DNA of 34,348 nt, taken from assembly GCA_964599775.1 (NCBI GenBank), contig CAZRGZ010000009.1, forward strand, positions 1 through 34,348, given 5' to 3'. A program made the position numbers and the translations under genes. This document shows positions 8,375 through 16,380 of the stretch, in pieces. How positions within the stretch are numbered: the stretch's first letter is position 1; the number at the start of each line of letters is the position of its first letter. The notes under the pieces are model-generated. The model saw nothing but the letters and a program-made list of their open reading frames with translations, had not been told where the DNA came from and did no database searches. This DNA comes from CAZRGZ01 sp964599775. GTDB lineage: Bacteria; Patescibacteriota; Saccharimonadia; Saccharimonadales; Saccharimonadaceae.

Positions 8375-9070
8375 ATGTGGAAATTCCGTCGTGTAAAAGA
8401 AAAAACGATGGCGCCTGCGTTAATACCGGGCGCTATGATTATTACGTCGCGTAAGCCTGTACAAAAAGGGGATATTGTTTTGGTCGAGCATGGAAATGCA
8501 GAGCTAGTGCGGCGTGTAGCAAAGGTGGATGGCCAAAAGCTGACCGTAGAAGGGGATAAGTCGCCCAAAAAACGCCTCGAGATTGCAAAAAAACAGCTTG
8601 TAGGAAAGGTGATTTTTGCGTTACCGGGTGCAGCCTCGGCACCTAAAAGCCATACTATAAACGCGCGTATCGTGTCCAGTGTATGTGCTGGCGTCCTCAT
8701 AATATTAGCAGTTGCGCAATTAGTCACATTTGATAAATTCATTGAACTACTCGATAGCTTTTGGCTGCCGGGAGTTGACGGAGCGCTGCTCGGGGCTATT
8801 ATTGTGTCTCTTGAAGTATTGGCTTTGCCGTATCTGCTGCATATGGCATTGAGCGGCGCAGCACGGGTGGTCAGTATGGTAAGTGGCTGGCTGGTTTCCA
8901 TTGTGTGGTTAAGCCTTGGTATTTACCTTTTGAATACAACGCATGCGTTACATTCTGCTGGGCTCCTTGGCACTATTATTGCAACTCCTCCAGGCTTATG
9001 GCTGCCAGTATTTGCTAGTGGGTTGCTGGCTTTAGTGATTACATCTGATTGGATGCTAGGCGGAGTCTAG
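8375..9070 (+). CDS. Membrane protein with degenerate signal-peptidase (S26-like) domain
   Basis: Residues 1-80 look like the catalytic fold of signal peptidase I/S26: TMAPALIPGAMII aligns with the SMxPTL box, KGDIVLVEHG with GDIVV, and ELVRRVAKVDG with the VKRV strand. The usual catalytic Ser is Thr11 and the usual Lys is Arg46, so peptidase activity is doubtful. Residues about 97-228 form four hydrophobic segments. The domain order is reversed from normal signal peptidases, where the membrane anchor comes first. It may be a pseudo-enzyme or a binding protein. The unknown membrane protein at 9131 follows on the same strand. Confidence 0.6.
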   Translation: MWKFRRVKEKTMAPALIPGAMIITSRKPVQKGDIVLVEHGNAELVRRVAKVDGQKLTVEGDKSPKKRLEIAKKQLVGKVIFALPGAASAPKSHTINARIVSSVCAGVLIILAVAQLVTFDKFIELLDSFWLPGVDGALLGAIIVSLEVLALPYLLHMALSGAARVVSMVSGWLVSIVWLSLGIYLLNTTHALHSAGLLGTIIATPPGLWLPVFASGLLALVITSDWMLGGV

Positions 9071-9130
9071 TATTGCGCTTCGCTTCAAACAACGATATGC
9101 TTATAAAGTGAATAATCCAAGGGGAATAGT

Positions 9131-9667
9131 ATGAAACTCGTGGCGAGTATGGAGCAGTGGCTGGCTGATGTTATGAAAGGCTTGCCGCAGCTTTCTAAAG
9201 AAAACAAAGATCTATTAGTAAAGGCTTGGCCATGGATTGCCTTGATATTTGGCGTTTTGCAGCTACTATCGGCTATGGGGCTGTGGGATTTCTTGCAGCA
9301 AGCACAGCGCTGGGGGCTGTTTGCCGATTTTGCGGGATATCATATTAGTACTTTTGATCTTACACTGGCATATATAAGTATTGCGTTGTTAGTGGCTACA
9401 GCTGTTTTATTGCTGCTTGCATACGCTCCTTTAAAGGTGCATGCTCGGCGTGGCTGGGAATTGCTTTTTGTAGTGAGTCTTATCAATCTTGTGTCAGGTG
9501 TGCTGTCATTATTTATTTCTGGCCGTGGATTTGGCTCGTTTTTGTTTAGTCTGTTTGTTTCGGTTGTGGTGTTTTACCTGTTAATTCAAGTACGAAGCTA
9601 CTATAAAGACACCGGTGTAAAATCGAGCGAAGGTGAAAAGAAACATAAGAAAGAGTCTAAAAAATAG
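9131..9667 (+). CDS. Uncharacterised four-helix membrane protein
   Basis: This 178-aa protein has a soluble N-terminal helix (residues 1-30), about four transmembrane segments (about 33-50, 75-100, 108-125 and 130-152) and a very basic tail rich in Lys and Ser. A ribosome site, AAGGGG, lies 8 nt upstream of the ATG. The family is not recognised. It lies between the S26-like protein and the SDR on one strand with short gaps, so co-transcription is likely. Confidence 0.75.
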   Translation: MKLVASMEQWLADVMKGLPQLSKENKDLLVKAWPWIALIFGVLQLLSAMGLWDFLQQAQRWGLFADFAGYHISTFDLTLAYISIALLVATAVLLLLAYAPLKVHARRGWELLFVVSLINLVSGVLSLFISGRGFGSFLFSLFVSVVVFYLLIQVRSYYKDTGVKSSEGEKKHKKESKK

Positions 9668-9678
9668 TAAGGGGGAAT

Positions 9679-10461
9679 ATGGCGGCAGTAAACGAATTAC
9701 TCGATATAAGCGGCAAAGTGGCTATTGTAACTGGTGGCTCGAGGGGCATTGGCGAAGCGTGTGTGCGACGCTTACACGAAGCGGGGGCGAATGTTGTGGT
9801 CGCTGATGTTGAGGTTGAAAAAGCGGTTGCCCTTGCTGATGAATTGTCAGCTATACGCCCAGGCTCGGCTATTATGACACAAACTGATGTAAGCGACGAA
9901 GGGCAAATGCTGGAGATGCTGGATGCCACACTTGATGCCTTTGGACGGGTGGATATTTTGGTAAATAATGCTGGTATATTTCCACACATTAGCCTGGCAG
10001 AAATGACAACTAATGATTTTATGAAAGTAATAAACGTCAACCTTAAGGGCGCTTTTTTGGGAACTAAAATTGTCTCAGAGCAGTTAAAGAAACAAGGTGA
10101 AGGCGGTAATATAGTGAATATTACCTCTATCGATGCCGTCCACCCCTCACGGATAGGCTTAGCCCATTATGATGCTTCGAAGCATGGCATATGGGGGTTC
10201 ACCAAGAATGCAGCCCTCGAATTGGCGCAGTACGACATAGCCGTAAATGCTGTCGCGCCAGGCGGTACGGCAACGCCTGGTGCGGGGGCAGTTGATGGTA
10301 AACCCACCGAACAGCATGCTGATTTCATACCTCAAGTCCCCATGAAACGTATGGGCGAGCCAGATGAGATTGCTAAGGTAGTATTGTTTGTGGTTTCAGA
10401 CATGGCGAGTTACATGACAGGCGCACAAGTGGTGGTTGATGGCGGGGTATTATTGAATTAA
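9679..10461 (+). CDS. Short-chain dehydrogenase/reductase (SDR), classical type
   Basis: The 260-aa protein has the complete classical SDR set: the cofactor loop TGGSRGIG, the NNAG box, the catalytic Ser in ITSIDAV, YDASKHG supplying Tyr and Lys, and the C-terminal MTGAQVVVDGG. An Asp at the end of the second strand (VVADVE) suggests NAD(H) preference. The substrate is not predictable. AGGGGG precedes the ATG by 4-5 nt. It overlaps the next gene as TAATG. Confidence 0.93.
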   Translation: MAAVNELLDISGKVAIVTGGSRGIGEACVRRLHEAGANVVVADVEVEKAVALADELSAIRPGSAIMTQTDVSDEGQMLEMLDATLDAFGRVDILVNNAGIFPHISLAEMTTNDFMKVINVNLKGAFLGTKIVSEQLKKQGEGGNIVNITSIDAVHPSRIGLAHYDASKHGIWGFTKNAALELAQYDIAVNAVAPGGTATPGAGAVDGKPTEQHADFIPQVPMKRMGEPDEIAKVVLFVVSDMASYMTGAQVVVDGGVLLN

Positions 10462-11000
10462 TGAACGATTACAATAAGGTACGCCAGAAATACCGACCTA
10501 AACATATGCGGGCACTAATAATTGCTGAGTCGCCGCCACCAGCTGCCGATATTGAGAGTAGCCGGCAATTTTATCGGAGCGATCGGATACGAAAAGACGA
10601 TCGTTTGTTTGTAAATACCATGAAGGCGCTCTATCCAGAGGCGGGAAAGATGAAAGAAGATCAGCTGGAGGAGGAAAAAGAGGAATGGTTGCAGCGCTTC
10701 CAGGCTGATGGCTGGTATATGATAGAAGCGCTAGAGGAATCACAAGAGCACGAAGTAACAAAACAGCAGCGGCAAGCTAAAATTCGCGCTGCGCTGCCTC
10801 AGTTAATTAAGCGAGTTCGAAAACTAGCTGAGCCAGAAACCAAGATTATCCTAGTAAAATCGAATGTTTTTGAGGTAGCGGCAGGACCGTTACGAAAAGC
10901 CGGATTTCAAGTTATAAATAAAGGATTGGTAGATTATCCAGGCCAATACAACCAGCGTGCTTATAGGGAGAAGTTGGCGACTTTGGCGAAGCAGGTATAG
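10461..11000 (+). CDS. Uncharacterised protein, possibly uracil-DNA-glycosylase-fold
   Basis: This 179-aa soluble protein begins with RALIIAESPPP followed by an aromatic-rich stretch (QFYRSD) and LFVNTMKALYP. This pattern is reminiscent of uncharacterised UDG-superfamily relatives, but I cannot confirm the fold. The middle is rich in Glu, Lys and Gln and helical. The start overlaps the SDR stop as TAATG, so it is translated with the SDR. No catalytic residues can be assigned. Confidence 0.65.
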   Translation: MNDYNKVRQKYRPKHMRALIIAESPPPAADIESSRQFYRSDRIRKDDRLFVNTMKALYPEAGKMKEDQLEEEKEEWLQRFQADGWYMIEALEESQEHEVTKQQRQAKIRAALPQLIKRVRKLAEPETKIILVKSNVFEVAAGPLRKAGFQVINKGLVDYPGQYNQRAYREKLATLAKQV

Positions 11001-11059
11001 GCTGCTGGGGTTGCGTGAGGCTTGCGCACTTTATCCGTTTCTATTAAGATAATAAAGAT

Positions 11060-12031
11060 ATGGCAAAGAAATCCGCCAAACATAGCGCCTTACGCCTCTT
11101 TTCTACGGGGTTTGGTATGGGAACGGCAGATTTAGTGCCAGGCGTATCAGGTGGAACGATCGCCCTCTTATTTGGAATTTACGAAGAGCTGTTGTTCAGT
11201 ATCCGTACTGTCACTGGTACGACGCTAAAGCTGCTACTAAAAGGGAAATTAAAAGAAGCGTGGCAGAGTATTCCCTTTACTTTTTTATTGCCGCTGTTTT
11301 TGGGTATTGGGCTGGCTATTTTTGGCTTGGCTAACCTCTTTTCGTATTTGCTTGAAAATCATGCGGTATTTGTGTGGTCGTTCTTTTTTGGGCTTGTTAT
11401 TGGTTCGGCCTTGATTATTCGCAAGCGTATTAAGCACTGGACGACAGGTGTATTTGTGGCGCTGGTGCTGAGTACGATACTCACTTATTTTGTGGTGGGG
11501 CTGGCGGAATTGAGTTTTGGCAGCGGGCCACTTGCCTTGTTCTTTACCGGTGCTATAGCGTTTTGTGCCATGATCTTACCTGGAATCTCCGGTTCGCTCA
11601 TGCTGGTAATAATGGGGCAATATGAAGCTGTTTTGAACGCGGTATCGGATCGTGATTTCTTACTACTTGGAGTACTGGCGGCGGGGGGTATAGTAGGATT
11701 GGCGCTTTTCGCGCGTCTGCTGGGGTGGTTATTCCGAAAATACCACGCCATAGTCATTGCGGCGCTTATCGGGATGCTGATTGGCTCGTTGCGTAAAGTG
11801 TGGCCTTGGCGAGAGCCGGTAGAAGGCACTGCGGCCACAGGTGCTCATACCGTAGAGCACGCTGTTTTACCAGCTTTTGATTGGCGTTTTCTTGTGTGTG
11901 TGCTATTAGCAATTGTGGCGGTATTTATAGTGATTAAGCTAGAGAAAGCTGGAATAACGAAAGAGCACACCGAAGACATCCCTGATAAAGAGTTCAAAAA
12001 GGAACACCGAGAAGGCGAAAAGACGAGCTAA
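11060..12031 (+). CDS. popT: DUF368 polyprenyl-phosphate transporter (PopT type)
   Basis: The 323-aa protein has about eight to nine membrane segments and the two internal repeat signatures of DUF368: GTADLVPGVSGGTIALLFGI near the N terminus and CAMILPGISGSLMLVIMGQY in the middle. DUF368 proteins (PopT) were shown to recycle undecaprenyl-phosphate across the membrane for cell-wall and glycopolymer synthesis. The basic N terminus and charged C-terminal tail are probably cytosolic. A GATAAT box lies 6 nt before the ATG. The glycosyltransferase nearby is consistent with envelope glycan synthesis, though it is on the other strand. Confidence 0.88.
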   Translation: MAKKSAKHSALRLFSTGFGMGTADLVPGVSGGTIALLFGIYEELLFSIRTVTGTTLKLLLKGKLKEAWQSIPFTFLLPLFLGIGLAIFGLANLFSYLLENHAVFVWSFFFGLVIGSALIIRKRIKHWTTGVFVALVLSTILTYFVVGLAELSFGSGPLALFFTGAIAFCAMILPGISGSLMLVIMGQYEAVLNAVSDRDFLLLGVLAAGGIVGLALFARLLGWLFRKYHAIVIAALIGMLIGSLRKVWPWREPVEGTAATGAHTVEHAVLPAFDWRFLVCVLLAIVAVFIVIKLEKAGITKEHTEDIPDKEFKKEHREGEKTS

Positions 12032-12080
12032 TCGCTAAACTACTTACGGTGCCATTTACCGTCGTCGCCCTTTTTGCCAA

Positions 12081-12621
12081 GACCTTGTACGGCAAACAAT
12101 AGAACAATTTGGCGCATTGAACGTGTTAATAAATAATGCTGCTGAACAGCATATCCAGGAACGCTTAGAAGACATAAGTCAAGAGCAATTGAAGAAAACA
12201 TTTGAGACAAATATTTTCTCTATGTTTTATCTTTCAAAGGCAGCTTTGCCGCATATGGAGAAAGGTTGCGCAATTGTCAATAATGCCTCGGTGAATGCCT
12301 ATAGAGGGCACCCGCTGCTGCTTGATTATTCGGCCACTAAAGGGGCAGTAGTTGCATTTACGCGTTCATTGGCATTGCAGCTTGCCTCGAAGGGGATCCG
12401 TGTGAATGCCGTAGCGCCAGGGCCGATTTGGACACCTTTGATTCCTGCTAGTTTTTCAGCTGATAAGGTAGAGGACATTTGGCAAAAATACGCCAATGGG
12501 GCGGCCAGGTCAGCCAAGTGAAGTCGCACCAGCATTTCTTTTCCTGGCGTCAGAAGCTGATGCAAGCTATATTTCGGGTCAAACGATTCATGTGAACGGG
12601 GGCGAGGTGATAAACGGCTAA
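12081..12621 (+). pseudogene. Decayed short-chain dehydrogenase (N-truncated, frameshifted)
   Basis: The frame reads from about 12081 (QDLVRQTIEQFG) through LINNAAEQ, a catalytic-site region with NNASVNAY, YSATKGA and VNAVAPGPIWTPL, then hits a stop near 12520. The classical SDR ending continues in another frame from about 12490 (GRPGQPSEVAPAFLFLAS, then SGQTIHVNGG) to the stop at 12619-12621. The cofactor-binding first third, with TGxxxGIG, is missing. It is therefore both truncated and frameshifted, and is distinct in sequence from the intact SDR at 9679. Confidence 0.88.
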
Positions 12622-13718
12622 TCGTTACGAGCCACCTGTTCGAGATGCATAAAAAGTGCTCGCGACTGTGTGGTGGCGTTAAATCGTTCAACTTGTTTAG
12701 CAATAGCGGCTTGTTTTGGATTACTCGATAGTGTATCAATACGAGTGAGCTGTTTTTGAATATCTAAAGTGGAAAATGGGTCAACCAAAAATCCAGCGCC
12801 ATCTACAACTTCCTTTAAGCTACTATTATTGCTGGCAAGCACGATCTTTTCAGCGGCAAGGCCTTCTAACGCTGAAATACCAAACCCTTCATATAGCGAA
12901 AGGGCTAAAAGAGCATGACACTGTTGCAAAAGGAGTTGCTTTTGCGGCGCCGCGATGTAGCCAAGGCGAATAATATCTGATGCAACTTCGAGTGAATCAA
13001 TATAGCTATCTAGTTCATCAGCACCGTAGCCTGGCTGGCCGATGACCGCAAGTTTTGTGGCCGAACTGGTTTGTTTTTTGAACGCCTGAAAGGCATCGAC
13101 GACGCGCTGGATGTTCTTTCGCTTTTCATAACCAATGGTAAGAAAGTATTTGCCGTTAATTAAGGCTTCTGGCAAAGTGGCTTCTGGTACTTCGGCATTG
13201 TGCTTCACGCCGGGGTAAATGACTGTTAACTTATTTTTGTGTTCCGGGAAAAACCAAGCAAGGTCGCGCTTCGATGTCTCAGAAACGGTGATTAAACTAT
13301 TAAAGTGAGTAAAGGCATAATGGTGCTCTTGCAAAAATGCTTCGACTGGTCGTGGTGCGATATAATTTCGACAAAAGAAATCTTCCATACCGTAATCAAT
13401 TGCCACGCGTTTCACCGGGCTGTCCCGGAAGTAAGTAGCCGTCGCACGTGGCAAAAAGATGACGTCAGGGCTGAGCCAATATAAGTGCTGCAAATAGGCA
13501 CCAATATTCGCCGCTTCTTTTATAGTGAACTGCGCATTGGGTGCTTCAATGGCCAAAGGTTCGAGATTATCCATTGCCTGCGCGGCGATCACAAATTGTA
13601 TGTTTGTAAACTCAGCATAGGGCGCAGCCTCTAACCAAGTACGAAGTTGCATACCGATACCACGCCGCTTTGGGCGGCATGCTTCGGTTGCTTCAATAAT
13701 TATAGTGTGTTTTCCCAT
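12618..13718 (-). CDS. GT4-family glycosyltransferase
   Basis: The 366-aa protein is a GT-B retaining glycosyltransferase. The C-terminal domain has the nucleotide-sugar loop GYEKRKNIQRVVDAF and the EX7E-type motif EGFGISALEGLA, followed by SNNSSLKEVVDGAGFLVDP. The N-terminal acceptor domain has VSETSKRDL and IYPGVKHN at the domain link, typical of mannosyl- or glucosyltransferases of this family. Donor and acceptor are not known; envelope glycan is likely. GGGAGGAAG precedes the ATG. Its stop overlaps that of the SDR pseudogene in a convergent arrangement. Confidence 0.93.
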   Translation of the reverse strand: MGKHTIIIEATEACRPKRRGIGMQLRTWLEAAPYAEFTNIQFVIAAQAMDNLEPLAIEAPNAQFTIKEAANIGAYLQHLYWLSPDVIFLPRATATYFRDSPVKRVAIDYGMEDFFCRNYIAPRPVEAFLQEHHYAFTHFNSLITVSETSKRDLAWFFPEHKNKLTVIYPGVKHNAEVPEATLPEALINGKYFLTIGYEKRKNIQRVVDAFQAFKKQTSSATKLAVIGQPGYGADELDSYIDSLEVASDIIRLGYIAAPQKQLLLQQCHALLALSLYEGFGISALEGLAAEKIVLASNNSSLKEVVDGAGFLVDPFSTLDIQKQLTRIDTLSSNPKQAAIAKQVERFNATTQSRALFMHLEQVARND

Positions 13719-13884
13719 GTCCGCTTCCTCCCATTTGTTCTATAGTATCATGAAACGGCTTGTGCTTGTTGCGCAAGAATGAAGTAAACAATAGGAGGCG
13801 CTCACAAGCGACGTTTTTTACGCTCCTGCGTGGTGTTATGTTAAACTAACACATGATAGGTGTAGCGAGTTAAAGAGCCTAAAA

Positions 13885-13926
13885 TATGAATAAGGACAAC
13901 CAACAAACCGTTGTTTCTGCTCGGTG
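13885..13926 (+). CDS. Possible 13-codon upstream ORF
   Basis: An ATG opens a short frame (MNKDNQQTVVSAR) that ends 4 nt before the ATG of the 500-aa gene. An even shorter ATG frame (MIGVAS) lies 5 nt after a TAAACT box near 13850. The peptide resembles the start of the small att-linked ORF at 27060 (both contain a DNQ-TV pattern). It could be a leader peptide, the remnant of another junction, or chance. Confidence 0.25.
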
Positions 13927-13930
13927 ATAT

Positions 13931-15433
13931 ATGAAGAGTGTTGAAGCAATAACTACCCAACTTTATGAGAGTAGCATGGATGGAAAGCTTTATCCGGAAG
14001 TATCGGATGAGCAGATTGCTCGTGAGCTATTTGAGGCTGGCGAACCGATTGGCGAAACCTTACGCCATGCGCTTTCGCCGGCATTAATGCGTTTCTTTAC
14101 ACGGATAGAGCAAGCACTTGTACATGATCCGGTATTCAAGGAGGAGATAGAGCGAGAACTTATGACTCCACCTTCGTATCTCATGCCATATTCTAGCTCA
14201 CCGGAATTCCTTGATGATCAAGAGCGTGGAGAGGACCTTAGCCTTTACCAGCGTATTTGTGACCATGATGCAGCTGTGCCTGGTCATCATTTTACGAATA
14301 GTCGTCGCCACCGAACGTACATTCAGACTAGATTTAACTTTAAGAATAAAGACACTGAGCTAAGCCCAGAGCTAATGGGATTGTATCGTGATGCACATTT
14401 TGCCCAACATCGTGATGGGTATTGTATATCTGGTTGGCAGGCGCAACAACGTATGCTTGACGAAGAAGCGAAGACGAGCCGATTAAACATTGTTGAAAAG
14501 CCTATATTAGAGCATTGCCTTACCTACGACTATCCTGCTTACCGTGTTGCGTCGACTTTTAGTGAGTTCTCCTTGACTAAAGATATACGAATGCCACTGA
14601 CGGATATTAATGACATGGACGATATTGAAACGGCAGATAGGACTATCCGCAGTACCGTATTGCTGCTGCAACTTCTTGCGCAAGATAGATTATTGTCAGA
14701 AGAGATTGCCCAGACTCTACAAGATGAGAATATAGCATCGCACATTAAAAAGTATACTCAACGTGGCCGTGACAAAATTAATGCTAAAACGATTGATTTT
14801 TTGCAGCATGCCATCCTTAAGACTACCGAGGAGGGGATAGGTAGCTCAATTTTACCAGCGATTGCAGAGTTGCGGCGCCCCGATAAAGGAGAACGAATGA
14901 CAATGGAAGAAATTGTAGCCCGTAAAAAGGTAACTCAGCTTACGACACTTTCTCCTCTTTCTTATATTGGCAAAGTAAATATGCAAGGTAGGGGTCTTCC
15001 TTCTGTGCAGGAGCAAGATGAACAGAAACGTTGGAGGTTTACTGACGAAGCGAAGGTGTGCCTTCGTGCTATGCGGACATATATGAGACGGCAGTTTCAT
15101 TATGCAAGACTTCAAAGTAACTTGTACGTGCAAACAGGCGGGCGGTGCCCATTCGCTATGGAAGATATTGGGATGTCGACAGATGTTATATCAGCCGCAA
15201 CGGAGCTCGTTTTTCTTCTTTCTACGCATGTTTCCTACCCTCGTCCCTGGAGTGAATACGGTGATGGCATGAAGTATTATCTTCAGCAAAGAGCTCCGAG
15301 TAGTGAGCGGTATACGCCAGGTGAAGCGCCGGATCTAAGCGGGCTTCTGGAAAGAACCGAGAGATTTACCGAAGCGCGCTACCGACGTCTGGGGTATAGC
15401 ATGGCGAGGGCAGCTTTATCAAGACAGAGTTAA
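13931..15433 (+). CDS. Uncharacterised 500-aa protein
   Basis: I do not recognise this protein. It is soluble, charged and mainly helical, without signal peptide or membrane segments. The N-terminal 90 residues resemble a helical bundle; a His- and Arg-rich patch (HHFTNSRRHRTYIQTRFNF) lies near residue 118, and a second block with basic residues follows near 370-400 (MRTYMRRQFHYARLQ). No nuclease, ATPase or protease motif is evident. It begins the accessory region and has no obvious partner. A weak GGTG lies upstream of the ATG; translation may be coupled to the short upstream frame. Confidence 0.7.
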   Translation: MKSVEAITTQLYESSMDGKLYPEVSDEQIARELFEAGEPIGETLRHALSPALMRFFTRIEQALVHDPVFKEEIERELMTPPSYLMPYSSSPEFLDDQERGEDLSLYQRICDHDAAVPGHHFTNSRRHRTYIQTRFNFKNKDTELSPELMGLYRDAHFAQHRDGYCISGWQAQQRMLDEEAKTSRLNIVEKPILEHCLTYDYPAYRVASTFSEFSLTKDIRMPLTDINDMDDIETADRTIRSTVLLLQLLAQDRLLSEEIAQTLQDENIASHIKKYTQRGRDKINAKTIDFLQHAILKTTEEGIGSSILPAIAELRRPDKGERMTMEEIVARKKVTQLTTLSPLSYIGKVNMQGRGLPSVQEQDEQKRWRFTDEAKVCLRAMRTYMRRQFHYARLQSNLYVQTGGRCPFAMEDIGMSTDVISAATELVFLLSTHVSYPRPWSEYGDGMKYYLQQRAPSSERYTPGEAPDLSGLLERTERFTEARYRRLGYSMARAALSRQS

Positions 15434-15507
15434 GGTGTATCGTATATTACTTTTACGGTCTGTGCCAATATAAAGGCCAGTGGTGAGTCGCTCGCACTTG
15501 ACGGCAC

Positions 15508-15810
15508 TCATGCAGCAAATCTTTGGAAGATTCTCTTTCGAAGCACTATGATGCTGCTCACCATAGTAAGCATAACCCCTAAGCCTATCAAGGCTGTAGC
15601 GTTATGGCCAGTATCAGCAAGGCCATTACCAGATGATCTGTCTTCTGGTGAAGGGGATGTTGGATTTTGATTTTCAGGGCTAGTAATCTGCCCAATGACT
15701 GTACAATCAGCATTGAAGTCGGGGCTATTGGGGTTGTAACGGTAATCCGCGAGGAAGCGTTCGGAGAATCAAGAAATATTAAACTGAGCCACTGATTCAT
15801 GTAGCGTCAT
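15508..15810 (-). pseudogene. Remnant of sortase-anchored surface protein (LADTG signal)
   Basis: The minus strand encodes, in one frame, a Pro/Ser-rich spacer (SPENQNPTSPSPEDRSSG), then LADTG, a hydrophobic helix (ALIGLGVMLTMVSSIIVL) and the basic end RKRIFQRFAA. This is a complete cell-wall sorting signal of the LPxTG/LAxTG type. Upstream the same frame reads FSERFLADYRYNPNSPDF but meets a TGA; a short open piece from an ATG at 15810 precedes it. A full surface protein would be far larger, so this is a decayed 3' end. It shows that the lineage has or had sortase-anchored proteins. Confidence 0.7.
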
Positions 15811-15834
15811 ATTAGCTTCTTTCAAAAATAGTTA

Positions 15835-16371
15835 TTATTCGAGAATATCGACGAGATCATGCACCTCTTTGATGCTTTGTAAATCATCCGGCATTGTTTC
15901 GGGCATCTTCGAGACTTCGTTCTCAATAAAGAATGCGTCAATCCCACTTTCCTTGGCGGCAAGGTAATCATAGAAATAGCTATCGCCAACCATAAGTGCA
16001 TCTTCCTTGGTTAACCCAAGCTCCTCAATGATTTCAAGCATGATAGCCGTCTTACCGTTAGGGTCGCTGCCCTCCGACGCACGACACGCATAGAACAGCT
16101 CACTCAAGCCGAAGTAGTCAAGGCGTTCCTTAATTTCTTTGACAGCAATTTCTTCATCGTAAGGGTTTGCTGAGACAACTACTAAGTACAAACCTTTTTT
16201 ATGAAAGGTTTCGAGCGCCTCTTTTGTGCCGGGAGTTAGTTCGATATACTCCAAGTAGTTGTCTTTTGTTTTCTCATCGTGGTATACCCAGTGCGGCTTT
16301 TGAGTGCGCTTGGTTGATGATGGATACCAGAGCGTTCCATCGCCATCTAGGAATAGTACTTTCTTTTTCAT
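15835..16371 (-). CDS. HAD-superfamily phosphatase (MDP-1-like)
   Basis: The 178-aa protein carries the HAD motifs: FLDGDGTL with the nucleophile and acid/base Asp pair, the Ser of VVSANPYDEE, the Lys of DPNGKTAIM, and the acidic motif MVGDSYFYDYLAAKESG. The length, and the Asp-x-Asp motif with no large cap, suit the MDP-1 or small FCP1/III-C-type group. AAGGAGG lies 3-4 nt upstream of the ATG. It follows the P-loop kinase gene by 9 nt, so the two form one operon. The substrate is unknown. Confidence 0.85.
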   Translation of the reverse strand: MKKKVLFLDGDGTLWYPSSTKRTQKPHWVYHDEKTKDNYLEYIELTPGTKEALETFHKKGLYLVVVSANPYDEEIAVKEIKERLDYFGLSELFYACRASEGSDPNGKTAIMLEIIEELGLTKEDALMVGDSYFYDYLAAKESGIDAFFIENEVSKMPETMPDDLQSIKEVHDLVDILE

Positions 16372-16380
16372 GTTTCCTCC

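Noticed and set aside
12040..12116. Minus-strand 25-codon frame starting MRQIVLLFAVQGLGKKGDD
   Set aside because: It is antisense to the SDR remnant frame QTIEQFGALNV, has no ribosome site or promoter box, and is short enough to occur by chance.
15588..15800. Minus-strand 70-codon frame MNQWLSLIFLDS
   Set aside because: It overlaps out of frame the sorting-signal frame, which has clear LADTG, helix and basic tail; this frame has no recognisable feature.
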